Below, piece after piece: positions 1 to 5,437 of a stretch of 9,754 bases of DNA. The stretch comes from Candidatus Falkowiibacteriota bacterium. GTDB lineage: Bacteria > Patescibacteriota > Patescibacteriia > Patescibacteriales > SZUA-104. The DNA lies in NCBI GenBank assembly GCA_027020105.1, contig JALUVW010000073.1:1-9754 (forward strand), written 5' to 3'. Position numbers and translations under genes: made by a program. Position 1 is the first letter of the stretch. Each line of letters begins with the position of its first letter. The notes below the pieces were generated by a model. That model did no database searches. It was not told the origin of the DNA and saw only the letters and a list, made by a program, of their open reading frames with translations.

Positions 1-2
1 AT

Positions 3-1139
3 ATGAATTTTAAATCATTGGAAAAAATATTAAGCAATGAACCGAGCTACCGGCTTAAGCAGGCGCGGAAGGCCGTGTTTTCCGATTTGATTGGCGACTG
101 GCGGGACGCCACCAATCTGCCGCTGGCGTTAAGAGGAGAGCTGGACGAAAAAGCTCCGCTTTTTATTGACGGGGAAGTTTACGCGTCAAAAGACGGAAAG
201 ACCGTAAAAGCCGTTATTAAATTAAGGGATGGATTGAAGGTTGAAGCGGTTTTAATGCGGCGCGCGGACGGCCGCAATTCGGCGTGCCTTTCTTCTCAGG
301 TCGGCTGTCCTTTGGGCTGCGGGTTTTGCGCGACCGGCGCGACCGGATTTAAAAGGAATTTAACCGCGGATGAAATTATCGGGCAATATTTGTTTTTGGC
401 GCGATATTTAAAAAATAATTTTACCCCGTTAAATAAAAACATCGGCGGCAAAAAAGAAAAAAATACAATTCGGACAAACAACAGTAAATCATTAAAACGC
501 GGCGATGATTTAACGGGGCGCAAAGCAGAAAATAAAATTACCAATGTTGTTTATATGGGAATGGGCGAGCCGTTTTTGAATTATGAAAATGTTATGGAGT
601 CAATAAAAATTTTGAATGATAAAAATTTTATCGGCCTGGGCGCCAGACATATTTCAATTTCCACTTCCGGCATTGTGGACGGGATAAAAAAACTGGCCAA
701 TGAAAACCTGCAAATAAATCTTGCCGTTTCCCTGCACGCGCCCGACGACAAGCTAAGATCGTTTCTTATGCCGATTAACAAAAGATATTCAATTAAAAAA
801 GTTTTGTCCGCGGTTGACGGTTATATAGAAAAAACCGGCAGGAGAGTTATGTTTGAATATTTAATGATTAAGGGAATTAACGATTCTCCCGCCTTGGCGA
901 AAAAATTGGCCTCTTTAATGAAGCGGCCGTTATATCTCGTAAATTTAATCCCGTATAATCCGACGGATAAATTCAAGCCGTCCTCCGCCGAGGCGATAAA
1001 AAAATTCAAGTCCGTTCTTGAAAAAGAAGGAGTGGCGGTGACGCGGCGCCATAGCTTCGGGCAAGACATTAAGGCGGCCTGCGGCCAACTGGCCGGAAAA
1101 ACCGAAACACGGGAGACGAGCGGCATTCGCCCAAATTAA
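3..1139 (+). CDS. rlmN: Dual-specificity RNA methyltransferase RlmN (radical SAM, 23S rRNA A2503 / tRNA A37 C2-methylation)
   Basis: Cytoplasmic radical-SAM enzyme that methylates C2 of A2503 in 23S rRNA and, in the family, A37 of some tRNAs. The cluster motif CxxxCxxC is at C102, C106 and C109. The two mechanistic cysteines of the family are present: C95 in ACLSSQVGC and C360 in AACGQLAG. MGMGEP is at 185-190 and the SLHAP segment near 240. The protein is 378 aa, close to the usual 350-390. Between IIGQYLFLARYL and ITNVVYMGMGEP it has about 30 extra Lys/Asn-rich residues (roughly 141-172) that E. coli RlmN lacks and that coincide with an inverted repeat. The C-terminus ends 18 residues after C360; its last codons and stop lie in a duplicated pilin fragment on the other strand, so the original tail may have been replaced. 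The start ATG is two bases from the window edge, so an upstream start or RBS cannot be judged. Very sure of the family. Confidence 0.97.
   Translation: MNFKSLEKILSNEPSYRLKQARKAVFSDLIGDWRDATNLPLALRGELDEKAPLFIDGEVYASKDGKTVKAVIKLRDGLKVEAVLMRRADGRNSACLSSQVGCPLGCGFCATGATGFKRNLTADEIIGQYLFLARYLKNNFTPLNKNIGGKKEKNTIRTNNSKSLKRGDDLTGRKAENKITNVVYMGMGEPFLNYENVMESIKILNDKNFIGLGARHISISTSGIVDGIKKLANENLQINLAVSLHAPDDKLRSFLMPINKRYSIKKVLSAVDGYIEKTGRRVMFEYLMIKGINDSPALAKKLASLMKRPLYLVNLIPYNPTDKFKPSSAEAIKKFKSVLEKEGVAVTRRHSFGQDIKAACGQLAGKTETRETSGIRPN
424..518. repeat. In-frame insertion bounded by 11-bp inverted repeat (CCCCGTTA-type palindrome)
   Basis: The arms CCCCGTTAAAT (424-434) and ATTTAACGGGG (508-518) are perfect reverse complements separated by 73 bp. 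The interval corresponds to the extra loop of RlmN (residues about 141-172). The outer eight bases of each arm, CCCCGTTA/TAACGGGG, recur in the palindrome at 7811-7841 in an unrelated gene, but in a different reading frame there. This looks like an inserted palindromic element tolerated in a surface loop. The interior is A-rich and encodes mostly Lys and Asn. Confidence 0.6.
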
Positions 1140-1282
1140 AATGTTTTTCCCCTTCGTCACCGACTGCTCGTTGCCGGCGGCGGTCATCCACACAAAACCG
1201 CCGTAGATGAACATAAGCAAGGCGATGGAGCCGACAACCCCCAAAACGGCGTTGATGATTTTGCCGATCAGGGTTTGGGGGG
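1127..1282 (-). pseudogene. Internal fragment of a second T4SS-type pilin gene
   Basis: This 156-bp stretch matches 2327-2482 inside the intact pilin gene at 150 of 156 bases, in the same orientation and offset by exactly 1200 bp. It encodes residues 53-103 of the pilin with no amino-acid change; all six differences are synonymous third positions. It lacks the signal peptide, the proline-rich linker and the second membrane helix. On the left it runs into the 3' end of rlmN, whose TAA at 1137-1139 lies inside the fragment; on the right homology stops at 1283. An open frame continues through it from an ATG at 1352, but flanking residues are antisense rlmN or unrelated, so a functional product is unlikely. 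It probably derives from a formerly functional paralog rather than decay of a fresh copy. Confidence 0.85.
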
Positions 1283-1298
1283 CATTCTTTATGGTTTG

Positions 1299-1327
1299 AT
1301 TATGGTAAATAGATAGATTCGTGTAAA
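1299..1327 (-). promoter_or_regulatory. Possible sigma-70-like promoter facing the pilin fragment
   Basis: On the minus strand TTTACA (1327-1322) is followed after 17 bp by CATAAT (1304-1299). It would transcribe the pilin fragment and run antisense into the 3' end of rlmN. The region is AT-rich, so a chance match is quite possible. Confidence 0.3.
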
Positions 1328-1329
1328 TT

Positions 1330-1887
1330 TTATAAATACAACAGCATAACAATTTCGTCTAACAATTTTCCTTGGTATTCAAATTGTCCGGGTATTTTCG
1401 CCGCTTTTTTAAATCCAAATTTTCGGTAAAGTTTAATTGCCGGCTTATTGGCCGAAAAAACGCTTAATCTGATAATTTTCAGTTTTGGCTTTAATTCTTT
1501 TTTGGATAATTTTATTATTTCTTTTAACAAACAACTTCCAAGTCCGACGCCCCTGTAATTTTTTCTGACCAAAACGCCCATATTCCCGGTATGGCTCCTT
1601 GCTCCGTTTCCCGATAAAACAATATCGGCAATCCCAATTACCATATCTTGGGTTTTATCTTCGGCTATAAGATACGCGCCTCTTTTATTTTTTTGCTTTT
1701 TAAAACTGTTTTCCAAAAAAATACTTTCTTGCCTAACGCTTACCTTTTTACTCCTTGAAATAAGGGCCTTTTCCTCAACTAAAGAGTTAATAAAATTCCG
1801 AAATTTTTCCGGCTGCTTCAAGTCTCCAGACGCAAGCGGCCTAATTGTAATTTGTTTGTTTTTAAAAGTTTTAGTTATTGCTTTCAT
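1330..1887 (-). CDS. GNAT-family N-acetyltransferase
   Basis: A 185-aa protein with the acetyl-CoA-binding fold of the GNAT superfamily. After an N-terminal ITIRPLASGD strand, motif A is clear: a beta strand (MGVLVRK, 103-109) followed by the pyrophosphate loop RGVGLG (112-117) and helix SCLLKEIIKLSKK. Motif B is the family-typical NKPAIKLYRKFGFK (147-160). The substrate cannot be told; RimJ/RimL-like protein acetylation or small-molecule acetylation are both possible. It starts 9 bp after the stop of the 56-aa gene upstream and has no strong SD of its own, so translation is probably coupled to that gene. The gene is clearly AT-richer (Lys/Ile/Asn-heavy) than rlmN or the SPFH operon. It sits between two copies of a pilin segment, which fits acquisition or rearrangement. 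A toxin-type GNAT is conceivable but the small partner shows no ribbon-helix-helix pattern I can recognise. Confidence 0.88.
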   Translation of the reverse strand: MKAITKTFKNKQITIRPLASGDLKQPEKFRNFINSLVEEKALISRSKKVSVRQESIFLENSFKKQKNKRGAYLIAEDKTQDMVIGIADIVLSGNGARSHTGNMGVLVRKNYRGVGLGSCLLKEIIKLSKKELKPKLKIIRLSVFSANKPAIKLYRKFGFKKAAKIPGQFEYQGKLLDEIVMLLYL

Positions 1888-1896
1888 ATTTTGATA

Positions 1897-2067
1897 TTAA
1901 CTTAAGCCGTTTTCTACAGGTTTGTAATTATCAATTTTTGATAACAGCTGTTGAATCTCGTCCCTGCCTATGGCGTAAAATTGTCCCTCATCCATCATCA
2001 TATAAGCCCTTTTAAACGGTTCATATCTTATTAATGTTTTCACCTTGTTTTCTGTCGCTGTCAGCAT
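1897..2067 (-). CDS. Small protein of unknown function (56 aa), upstream of the acetyltransferase
   Basis: An ATG at 2067-2065 opens a 56-codon frame ending in TAA at 1899-1897. It is preceded by a strong SD, AAGGAGG (2083-2077), nine bases before the ATG; this RBS is the main reason to believe the gene. The product begins MLTATENKVKTLI and contains YEPFKRAYMMMDEGQFYAIG and an amphipathic DEIQQLLSKIDNYK stretch. It is soluble, with no signal peptide, membrane helix, cysteine or recognisable motif. Its stop lies 9 bp before the GNAT start, so the two form an operon and the small protein probably carries the translational signal for both. I do not recognise the family. A regulatory or antitoxin-like partner is one idea but nothing in the residues shows it. 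The 185 bp upstream (2068-2252) are AT-rich; I see no convincing promoter there. Confidence 0.72.
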   Translation of the reverse strand: MLTATENKVKTLIRYEPFKRAYMMMDEGQFYAIGRDEIQQLLSKIDNYKPVENGLS

Positions 2068-2252
2068 TATGGCTTGCCTCCTTCTAAAGTTTATATTATT
2101 TTTTGTAAAAGAACGTAGGCGTTGCCTCGTTAAGCGGCTAACTTTATCGTAATATTGGCATAATTATCAAGGACATTAATGTTTTTAACGCAAAAACAAG
2201 AAGGCAAAATTTTTTTGCTTTTTAAAAAATGAATTAGATTAGAGAGAAAAAA

Positions 2253-2636
2253 TTATCCAACTCCAAGCCCCGTGAACACGAATTTAACCAGCGCGTAGGA
2301 AGAGAATATTATTATCAGCCCCACCGTCGCCCAAATTAAAATATTTTTCCCTTTGGTTACCGACTGCTCGTTGCCGGCGGCGGTCATCCACACAAAACCG
2401 CCGTAGATGAACATAAGCAAGGCGATGGAGCCGACAACCCCCAATACGGCGTTGATGATTTTACCGATCAGGGTTTGGGGGGTTGTGCCGCCGCCGAGGG
2501 GATCGGGGAGCGTTACCGGCTCCGAAGGAGTAAGCCCGCCGGCGCCTTGTTGGGCGTAAGCAAAGTTAAAATTATACAGAACAGCTAAAGCCAAAAACAA
2601 GAAGAAAAAGATTATTATTTTTGTTTTTTTTCTCAT
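2253..2636 (-). CDS. T4SS-type pilin (TrbC/VirB2-like), secreted two-helix protein
   Basis: A 127-aa precursor. Residues 1-28 form a signal peptide: MRKKTK, a long Ile/Phe/Leu core, and a probable cut after AYA, giving a mature protein that starts QQGAGG. A Pro/Gly-rich linker (30-55) follows, then two hydrophobic helices (about 58-86 and 98-124) joined by the polar loop GNEQSVTKGKN. That plan is the one of TrbC/VirB2 pilins and of the 'T4SS pilin' family common in CPR bacteria, where such genes stand alone or in small families with unclear assembly partners. No VirB4 or VirD4 ATPase is in the window. It has its own promoter (2673-2701) but no SD; the bases before ATG are A/T. Residues 53-103 are duplicated at 1127-1282. 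Confident in the architecture, less in a secretion role. Confidence 0.85.
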   Translation of the reverse strand: MRKKTKIIIFFFLFLALAVLYNFNFAYAQQGAGGLTPSEPVTLPDPLGGGTTPQTLIGKIINAVLGVVGSIALLMFIYGGFVWMTAAGNEQSVTKGKNILIWATVGLIIIFSSYALVKFVFTGLGVG

Positions 2637-2672
2637 AAAATAAAAGAGGAGCGTTATAAATAAACTGCTTAT

Positions 2673-2701
2673 ATTATAACTTTTTTAAAAAAATAAGGCA
2701 A
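2673..2701 (-). promoter_or_regulatory. Promoter of the pilin gene
   Basis: On the minus strand TTGCCT (2701-2696) and a perfect TATAAT (2678-2673) are separated by exactly 17 bp. This predicts a start near 2666 and a leader of about 30 nt before the pilin ATG. The -35 box lies inside the 3' arm of the upstream operon's terminator hairpin, and the spacer is the terminator's T-tract. Confidence 0.7.
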
Positions 2702-2725
2702 GCCGTGGTTTTGCTTCGGCTTGCC
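2682..2725 (-). terminator. Rho-independent terminator of the SPFH operon
   Basis: Read on the minus strand, the perfect 9-bp stem GGCAAGCCG/CGGCTTGCC (arms 2725-2717 and 2705-2697, 11-nt loop) is followed by TTATTTTTTT. It begins 8 bp after the stop of the 353-aa gene, where an operon end is expected. Confidence 0.85.
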
Positions 2726-2733
2726 CGCGCGTC

Positions 2734-3795
2734 CTATCTGTTTCCGCGCGTTCCGCGCGGATACACATCCAGGACAAAAGTCATTTTTTCTTTGGCGAAT
2801 ACCGCGAAAATCATCGGCATTTCACCAAAGTCCGTGTATTTTGATTTGCCCTCCTTGTAGGACACTATCTCTCCTCCGAACGGGATTAAATCCCAGTCCC
2901 CCTTCCTCAGAGAGTATAGCTCCCAAACCATATTCGGCGGGATTTTTTTCCAGGCGGTTTTTTCTCCGGCATTTAAAGTAAAAATATGCCGGCCAACACC
3001 GACCCGTTCAAAAATCGGCCGATACGCGTCCTCCGCGTCGTCGTCGCCTTTTTGCTCCTCCTTTTGGGACCTGTACAAGAACGCCTGTATGTCGTTCGCG
3101 TTCTTGTACTTTATGACATCGGGCACGTCCGCCGGAGTTCCAGGCCTCAGCCTCTTTCCGTATTTGACGGAAAACTTCGGGGAATAGCTGACATCAATCA
3201 GCTTCCCGTTTTCGTCCCGCAGGACGTAAAATTTGGGTGTCGGCGCGTCCGCGTCGTGGCTGAAAAGGACATACGGTTGAGCGTATATCCCCAACATTAT
3301 CACCACGGTGCCGAAGACGGAGATGAGCGTGTACGCCTTCCACGCCGACGGCTTAACGTCATAAGCGTCAAGCGCGCCGTAGTAGATAATGCCGACAGCC
3401 ACTATTAGAAGCGGCGTTTGCGCCAGCATCACCAAGCGCGGCTCGTAACCGTAGGCGGACACGAGGTAGTCCGTGATTTTCCCGTAATAAATCCAGGCGA
3501 GAAACGCCCATTGGGAAAACCCCATCCCCAACGCCTGCAAGGTTTGCGTTATGGTTCGCGGCTTGACAATCGCCGCGTAAACAACCATAAACCCCAGCGC
3601 CAAGATTCCAGACAGTATGGCGGCCGTATTGTCAATGCCGCCAAGACTCAACACCCAGCCGACTACGCTGAATGTCAAGCTAAATATACTTGAGAGTACG
3701 GCCGCGACCATAATCATCAGCGCGAACGCGCCGATGATTACAAGGTAGGTGTTTGGCTTGCTTTTTATTATTTTTTCCATTACTTCTTTTTTCAT
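2734..3795 (-). CDS. Five-helix membrane protein with C-terminal soluble domain, partner of the SPFH protein
   Basis: A 353-aa protein I do not recognise. Residues 1-178 hold about five hydrophobic segments (roughly 15-50, 56-77, 88-105, 119-142, 153-178). Residues 180-353 are soluble and mixed alpha/beta, starting PTPKFYVLRDENGKLIDVSY, with an acidic low-complexity patch KGDDDAEDAY that resembles the KGDDGAEGKDY patch in the SPFH neighbour. The ATG is preceded by AAGGAGG, and this SD overlaps the TAA of the SPFH gene (TAAGGAGGA), so the two genes are translationally coupled and their products probably act together in the cytoplasmic membrane. The gene ends in a strong terminator. It is not an NfeD-type protein, the usual partner of bacterial SPFH proteins, by anything visible here. 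Codons for about residues 229-241 form a 12-bp inverted repeat. Confidence 0.88.
   Translation of the reverse strand: MKKEVMEKIIKSKPNTYLVIIGAFALMIMVAAVLSSIFSLTFSVVGWVLSLGGIDNTAAILSGILALGFMVVYAAIVKPRTITQTLQALGMGFSQWAFLAWIYYGKITDYLVSAYGYEPRLVMLAQTPLLIVAVGIIYYGALDAYDVKPSAWKAYTLISVFGTVVIMLGIYAQPYVLFSHDADAPTPKFYVLRDENGKLIDVSYSPKFSVKYGKRLRPGTPADVPDVIKYKNANDIQAFLYRSQKEEQKGDDDAEDAYRPIFERVGVGRHIFTLNAGEKTAWKKIPPNMVWELYSLRKGDWDLIPFGGEIVSYKEGKSKYTDFGEMPMIFAVFAKEKMTFVLDVYPRGTRGNR
3073..3109. repeat. In-frame palindrome (12-bp arms) inside the 353-aa membrane protein gene
   Basis: GTACAAGAACGC (3073-3084) and GCGTTCTTGTAC (3098-3109) are perfect reverse complements around a 13-nt loop. The frame stays open through it and encodes KYKNANDIQAFLYR in the soluble domain. 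A 12-bp perfect stem with a short loop is very unlikely by chance in 10 kb (rough expectation near 0.01). It shares no obvious sequence with the other palindromes here. Confidence 0.65.
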
Positions 3796-3806
3796 TCTCT
3801 TCCTCC

Positions 3807-5174
3807 TTATTCTTTTTCCCCGCCGCCGCTGTCTTTGTCAAACAGCGGCCTTATCATATCGGCGATGGTTTGGACAACCACCACCGCGGTGGGGTTCGCC
3901 TTTGTTTTTTTAATAATCTCAAAAACCGCTTCCGCCTCCGCCTTCGCCGCTTCTCTCTCTATGCCGGCCGCCGTTTCTCTCTCCTTTGCCGCCTGCACCA
4001 CTTCGGTCGGGCGGATGTTTTGGACATTGATTATGGCGGCCAAGCCGTAATCCTTGCCCTCCGCGCCGTCGTCGCCTTTTTCGGCTTCCGGCTTGTCGTC
4101 GCGCAATAGTTTGTTGATTATGATTGTGGCGTCGCGCCCGAACTTCTCCTTTTGCTTTTTTGTCCAGCTTATCGCTTTCTCGGAATAAGTGTTCATAGCC
4201 CTGTTTAGAGCCACCTTGACCCGCTGGTGCACCAGTTGGTGCGCGTCGTCGCCCTTGGTGTTGATTGTATAATACAACGAGGCGTGTTTGCCGTTAATCT
4301 CTTCGTCCCTTACGTAAAAAGTTACCCGCGCGTCCACTTCAACCGGATTGCCGTCTGTACAGTTCACGGTGAACGCTTGCGGGTCTTCCTGCACGGGTAT
4401 AAGAGACACCAATCCCTCGTCCTTATGCCAAATCCAGGGAATTTTTATTCTGTATCCCTGCGCCTTGGCTTGATATCCCTCAAGCGTGTTAGGATTAGAC
4501 CACCAGACATTTCTTAGCACCCAACGGTGGTTGTTGGGCACTTGATAAACTATTCCGCGCTCGCCGCCGCCGTCTTGTCGCGCGAGCTTATCTCGGAATT
4601 TTATTCCGAGAAGAATTGCCGCGAAAACCGCCAACAGCAACGGCATGGCCAGCACCGCGATGAAAAGTCTCGCCTCCAAGGGAGCGAATAATACTCCGAC
4701 AACCGCGGCCAATCCCGCGGCAGTAAGGATTATTTCCCCCTTGAACCGAGGGTATTTGCCGATAATAATCTTAACGCAAGCGGCATAGCCGGCCGCCGCC
4801 CCGATTATTATTGACAATATCGCCGCGCCGCGAGCGGATATCGCGCCGGAACCGACAATCGCGTAAACGATAATTCCGGCAACCGCCAATACGGCCAATA
4901 CAACCGCTGGCGTTATCACGTTTTTTTTCATTTTATTTTCTCCTTTTTTTTCTTTTTGCTCCGCTTTTCTTTTTCTCCTTCTCCTGTTCTTCGCGATGTC
5001 CGCCATTACGGACATAAGAGCCGTTCTTCTTTTTTTTATCGCTTTTTCTTGCCGCGCTTCCCGCAGCGCCAGCGCCATAAAAACGATGGCGACAAGAGCG
5101 ACAAAAACAAACAGGCCGCCCAAATAGATTATTAAAAGCTTCTGTCCCAACAATATATCGTCCCACGCGTTCAT
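3807..5174 (-). CDS. Multi-spanning SPFH/band 7 (stomatin/prohibitin/flotillin-like) membrane protein
   Basis: A 455-aa membrane protein. Residues 1-38 hold one helix, followed by a very basic stretch (KKRR...RRRRKRK, 47-81). Four more helices lie at about 86-108, 113-138, 147-165 and 168-192. The SPFH domain spans about 205-395: IVYQVPNNHRWVLRN, then VNCTDGNPVEVDARVTFYV, the ALNRAMNTYS helix, and YGLAAIINVQNIRPTEVV. An Ala/Glu-rich helix (ERETAAGIEREAAKAEAEA, 398-416) typical of flotillin/prohibitin tails follows. Such proteins form large membrane-bound rings or scaffolds. The start at 5174 has the strong SD AAAAAGGAGG five bases upstream. A second strong SD precedes an in-frame ATG at 4931 (M82), so a 374-aa form without the first helix is likely, or the ORF is a fusion of two genes. 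It is coupled to the 353-aa gene downstream. Confidence 0.88.
   Translation of the reverse strand: MNAWDDILLGQKLLIIYLGGLFVFVALVAIVFMALALREARQEKAIKKRRTALMSVMADIAKNRRRRKRKAEQKEKKGENKMKKNVITPAVVLAVLAVAGIIVYAIVGSGAISARGAAILSIIIGAAAGYAACVKIIIGKYPRFKGEIILTAAGLAAVVGVLFAPLEARLFIAVLAMPLLLAVFAAILLGIKFRDKLARQDGGGERGIVYQVPNNHRWVLRNVWWSNPNTLEGYQAKAQGYRIKIPWIWHKDEGLVSLIPVQEDPQAFTVNCTDGNPVEVDARVTFYVRDEEINGKHASLYYTINTKGDDAHQLVHQRVKVALNRAMNTYSEKAISWTKKQKEKFGRDATIIINKLLRDDKPEAEKGDDGAEGKDYGLAAIINVQNIRPTEVVQAAKERETAAGIEREAAKAEAEAVFEIIKKTKANPTAVVVVQTIADMIRPLFDKDSGGGEKE
4929..4945 (-). promoter_or_regulatory. Internal RBS and start codon within the SPFH gene
   Basis: On the minus strand AAGGAG (4945-4940) stands 8 nt before an in-frame ATG (4931-4929) that would begin MKKNVITPAVV. 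The arrangement equals those at 5174 and 3795. It marks either an alternative start or the old start of a separate SPFH gene. Confidence 0.6.
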
Positions 5175-5258
5175 AACATCCTCCTTTTTGTTTTTCGGTT
5201 ATGTTTTTTTGAAGTCCGTAAAATACGAACTTGTTTGTCAATGAACAAAACGGGTTAC

Positions 5259-5359
5259 TGCCCCTAAAAACCGCTTAAAAGCGGACCCGGCCGCGCGGTC
5301 GTTTTTTTGTTTCCCACTTCCGGCGCTGTGTCCGTTTTTAAGCAAATTTTAGGGGCGCA
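5259..5359 (-). other. Structured leader / attenuator candidate upstream of the SPFH operon
   Basis: GCCCCTAAAA (5260-5269) and TTTTAGGGGC (5347-5356) are perfect reverse complements. Just inside them CTTAAAAGCGGA (5274-5285) pairs with TCCGTTTTTAAG (5331-5342) at 11 of 12 positions. The same bases can instead form a local hairpin, CCGCTT/AAGCGG (5271-5284), which on the minus strand is followed by TTTTT and resembles an intrinsic terminator. The long stem and the local hairpin exclude each other, as in a transcription attenuator. The enclosed part also has a GC-rich hairpin (5288-5301) followed on the plus strand by T7. The strand is uncertain: in RNA the mismatch is a G-U wobble on the plus strand and A-C on the minus strand. 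Nothing here matches a riboswitch class I know. Confidence 0.5.
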
Positions 5360-5392
5360 ACTCTCGGTGAATTATTCTTGTTTTAATGTATT

Positions 5393-5420
5393 ACCATACC
5401 ATAAATAAAAAATTCGTCAA
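5393..5420 (-). promoter_or_regulatory. Candidate promoter of the SPFH operon
   Basis: On the minus strand TTGACG (5420-5415) is followed after 16 bp by TATGGT (5398-5393). Transcription would start near 5386, giving a leader of about 210 nt that contains the foldable region 5259-5359. A second TTGACA (5241-5236) nearer the gene lacks a good -10 box. Confidence 0.45.
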
Positions 5421-5437
5421 TGGCCGCCCCCATTGAC
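5416..5437. promoter_or_regulatory. Operator-like palindrome between divergent promoters
   Basis: GTCAATGG (5416-5423) and CCATTGAC (5430-5437) are perfect inverted repeats with a 6-bp spacer. Each arm contains most of a -35 box, one facing the SPFH operon and one facing the 3D-domain gene. This symmetric placement could serve a dimeric regulator controlling both, or simply reflect back-to-back TTGAC boxes. Confidence 0.5.

Noticed and set aside
945..1352. A 135-codon minus-strand frame through the pilin fragment and the antisense of rlmN
   Set aside because: Only the middle 51 residues are pilin; the rest is antisense rlmN or unrelated sequence, with no signal peptide, second helix or SD. 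Treated as a pseudogene fragment.
2200..2222. GCAAAA/TTTTGC hairpin after the pilin gene as a terminator
   Set aside because: The stem is only A/T plus two G-C pairs and the T-tract is on the wrong strand for the pilin gene; too weak to call.
2986..4120. Similar GTCGTCGCC-containing stretches in both genes of the SPFH operon as a DNA repeat
   Set aside because: Both encode a KGDD-type acidic patch with similar codons; the shared tract is short and explained by protein composition.
4224..4235. 12-bp palindrome CTGGTGCACCAG in the SPFH gene
   Set aside because: Only six bases per arm without a loop; a few are expected by chance, and the encoded residues fit the SPFH helix.
2721..4517. Several plus-strand open frames of 70-140 codons opposite the SPFH operon
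   Set aside because: They mirror GC-rich codons of the real minus-strand genes, have no RBS and give Arg/His-rich residues without family features.
4592..4610. 8-bp inverted repeat CTCGGAAT/ATTCCGAG with a 3-nt loop in the SPFH gene
   Set aside because: Several 8-bp short-loop pairs are expected by chance in 10 kb, so it was not counted with the longer palindromes.
5236..5241. TTGACA on the minus strand as -35 box close to the SPFH gene
   Set aside because: A perfect -35, but no acceptable -10 box lies at 15-19 bp; the candidate at 5393-5420 has a better pair.
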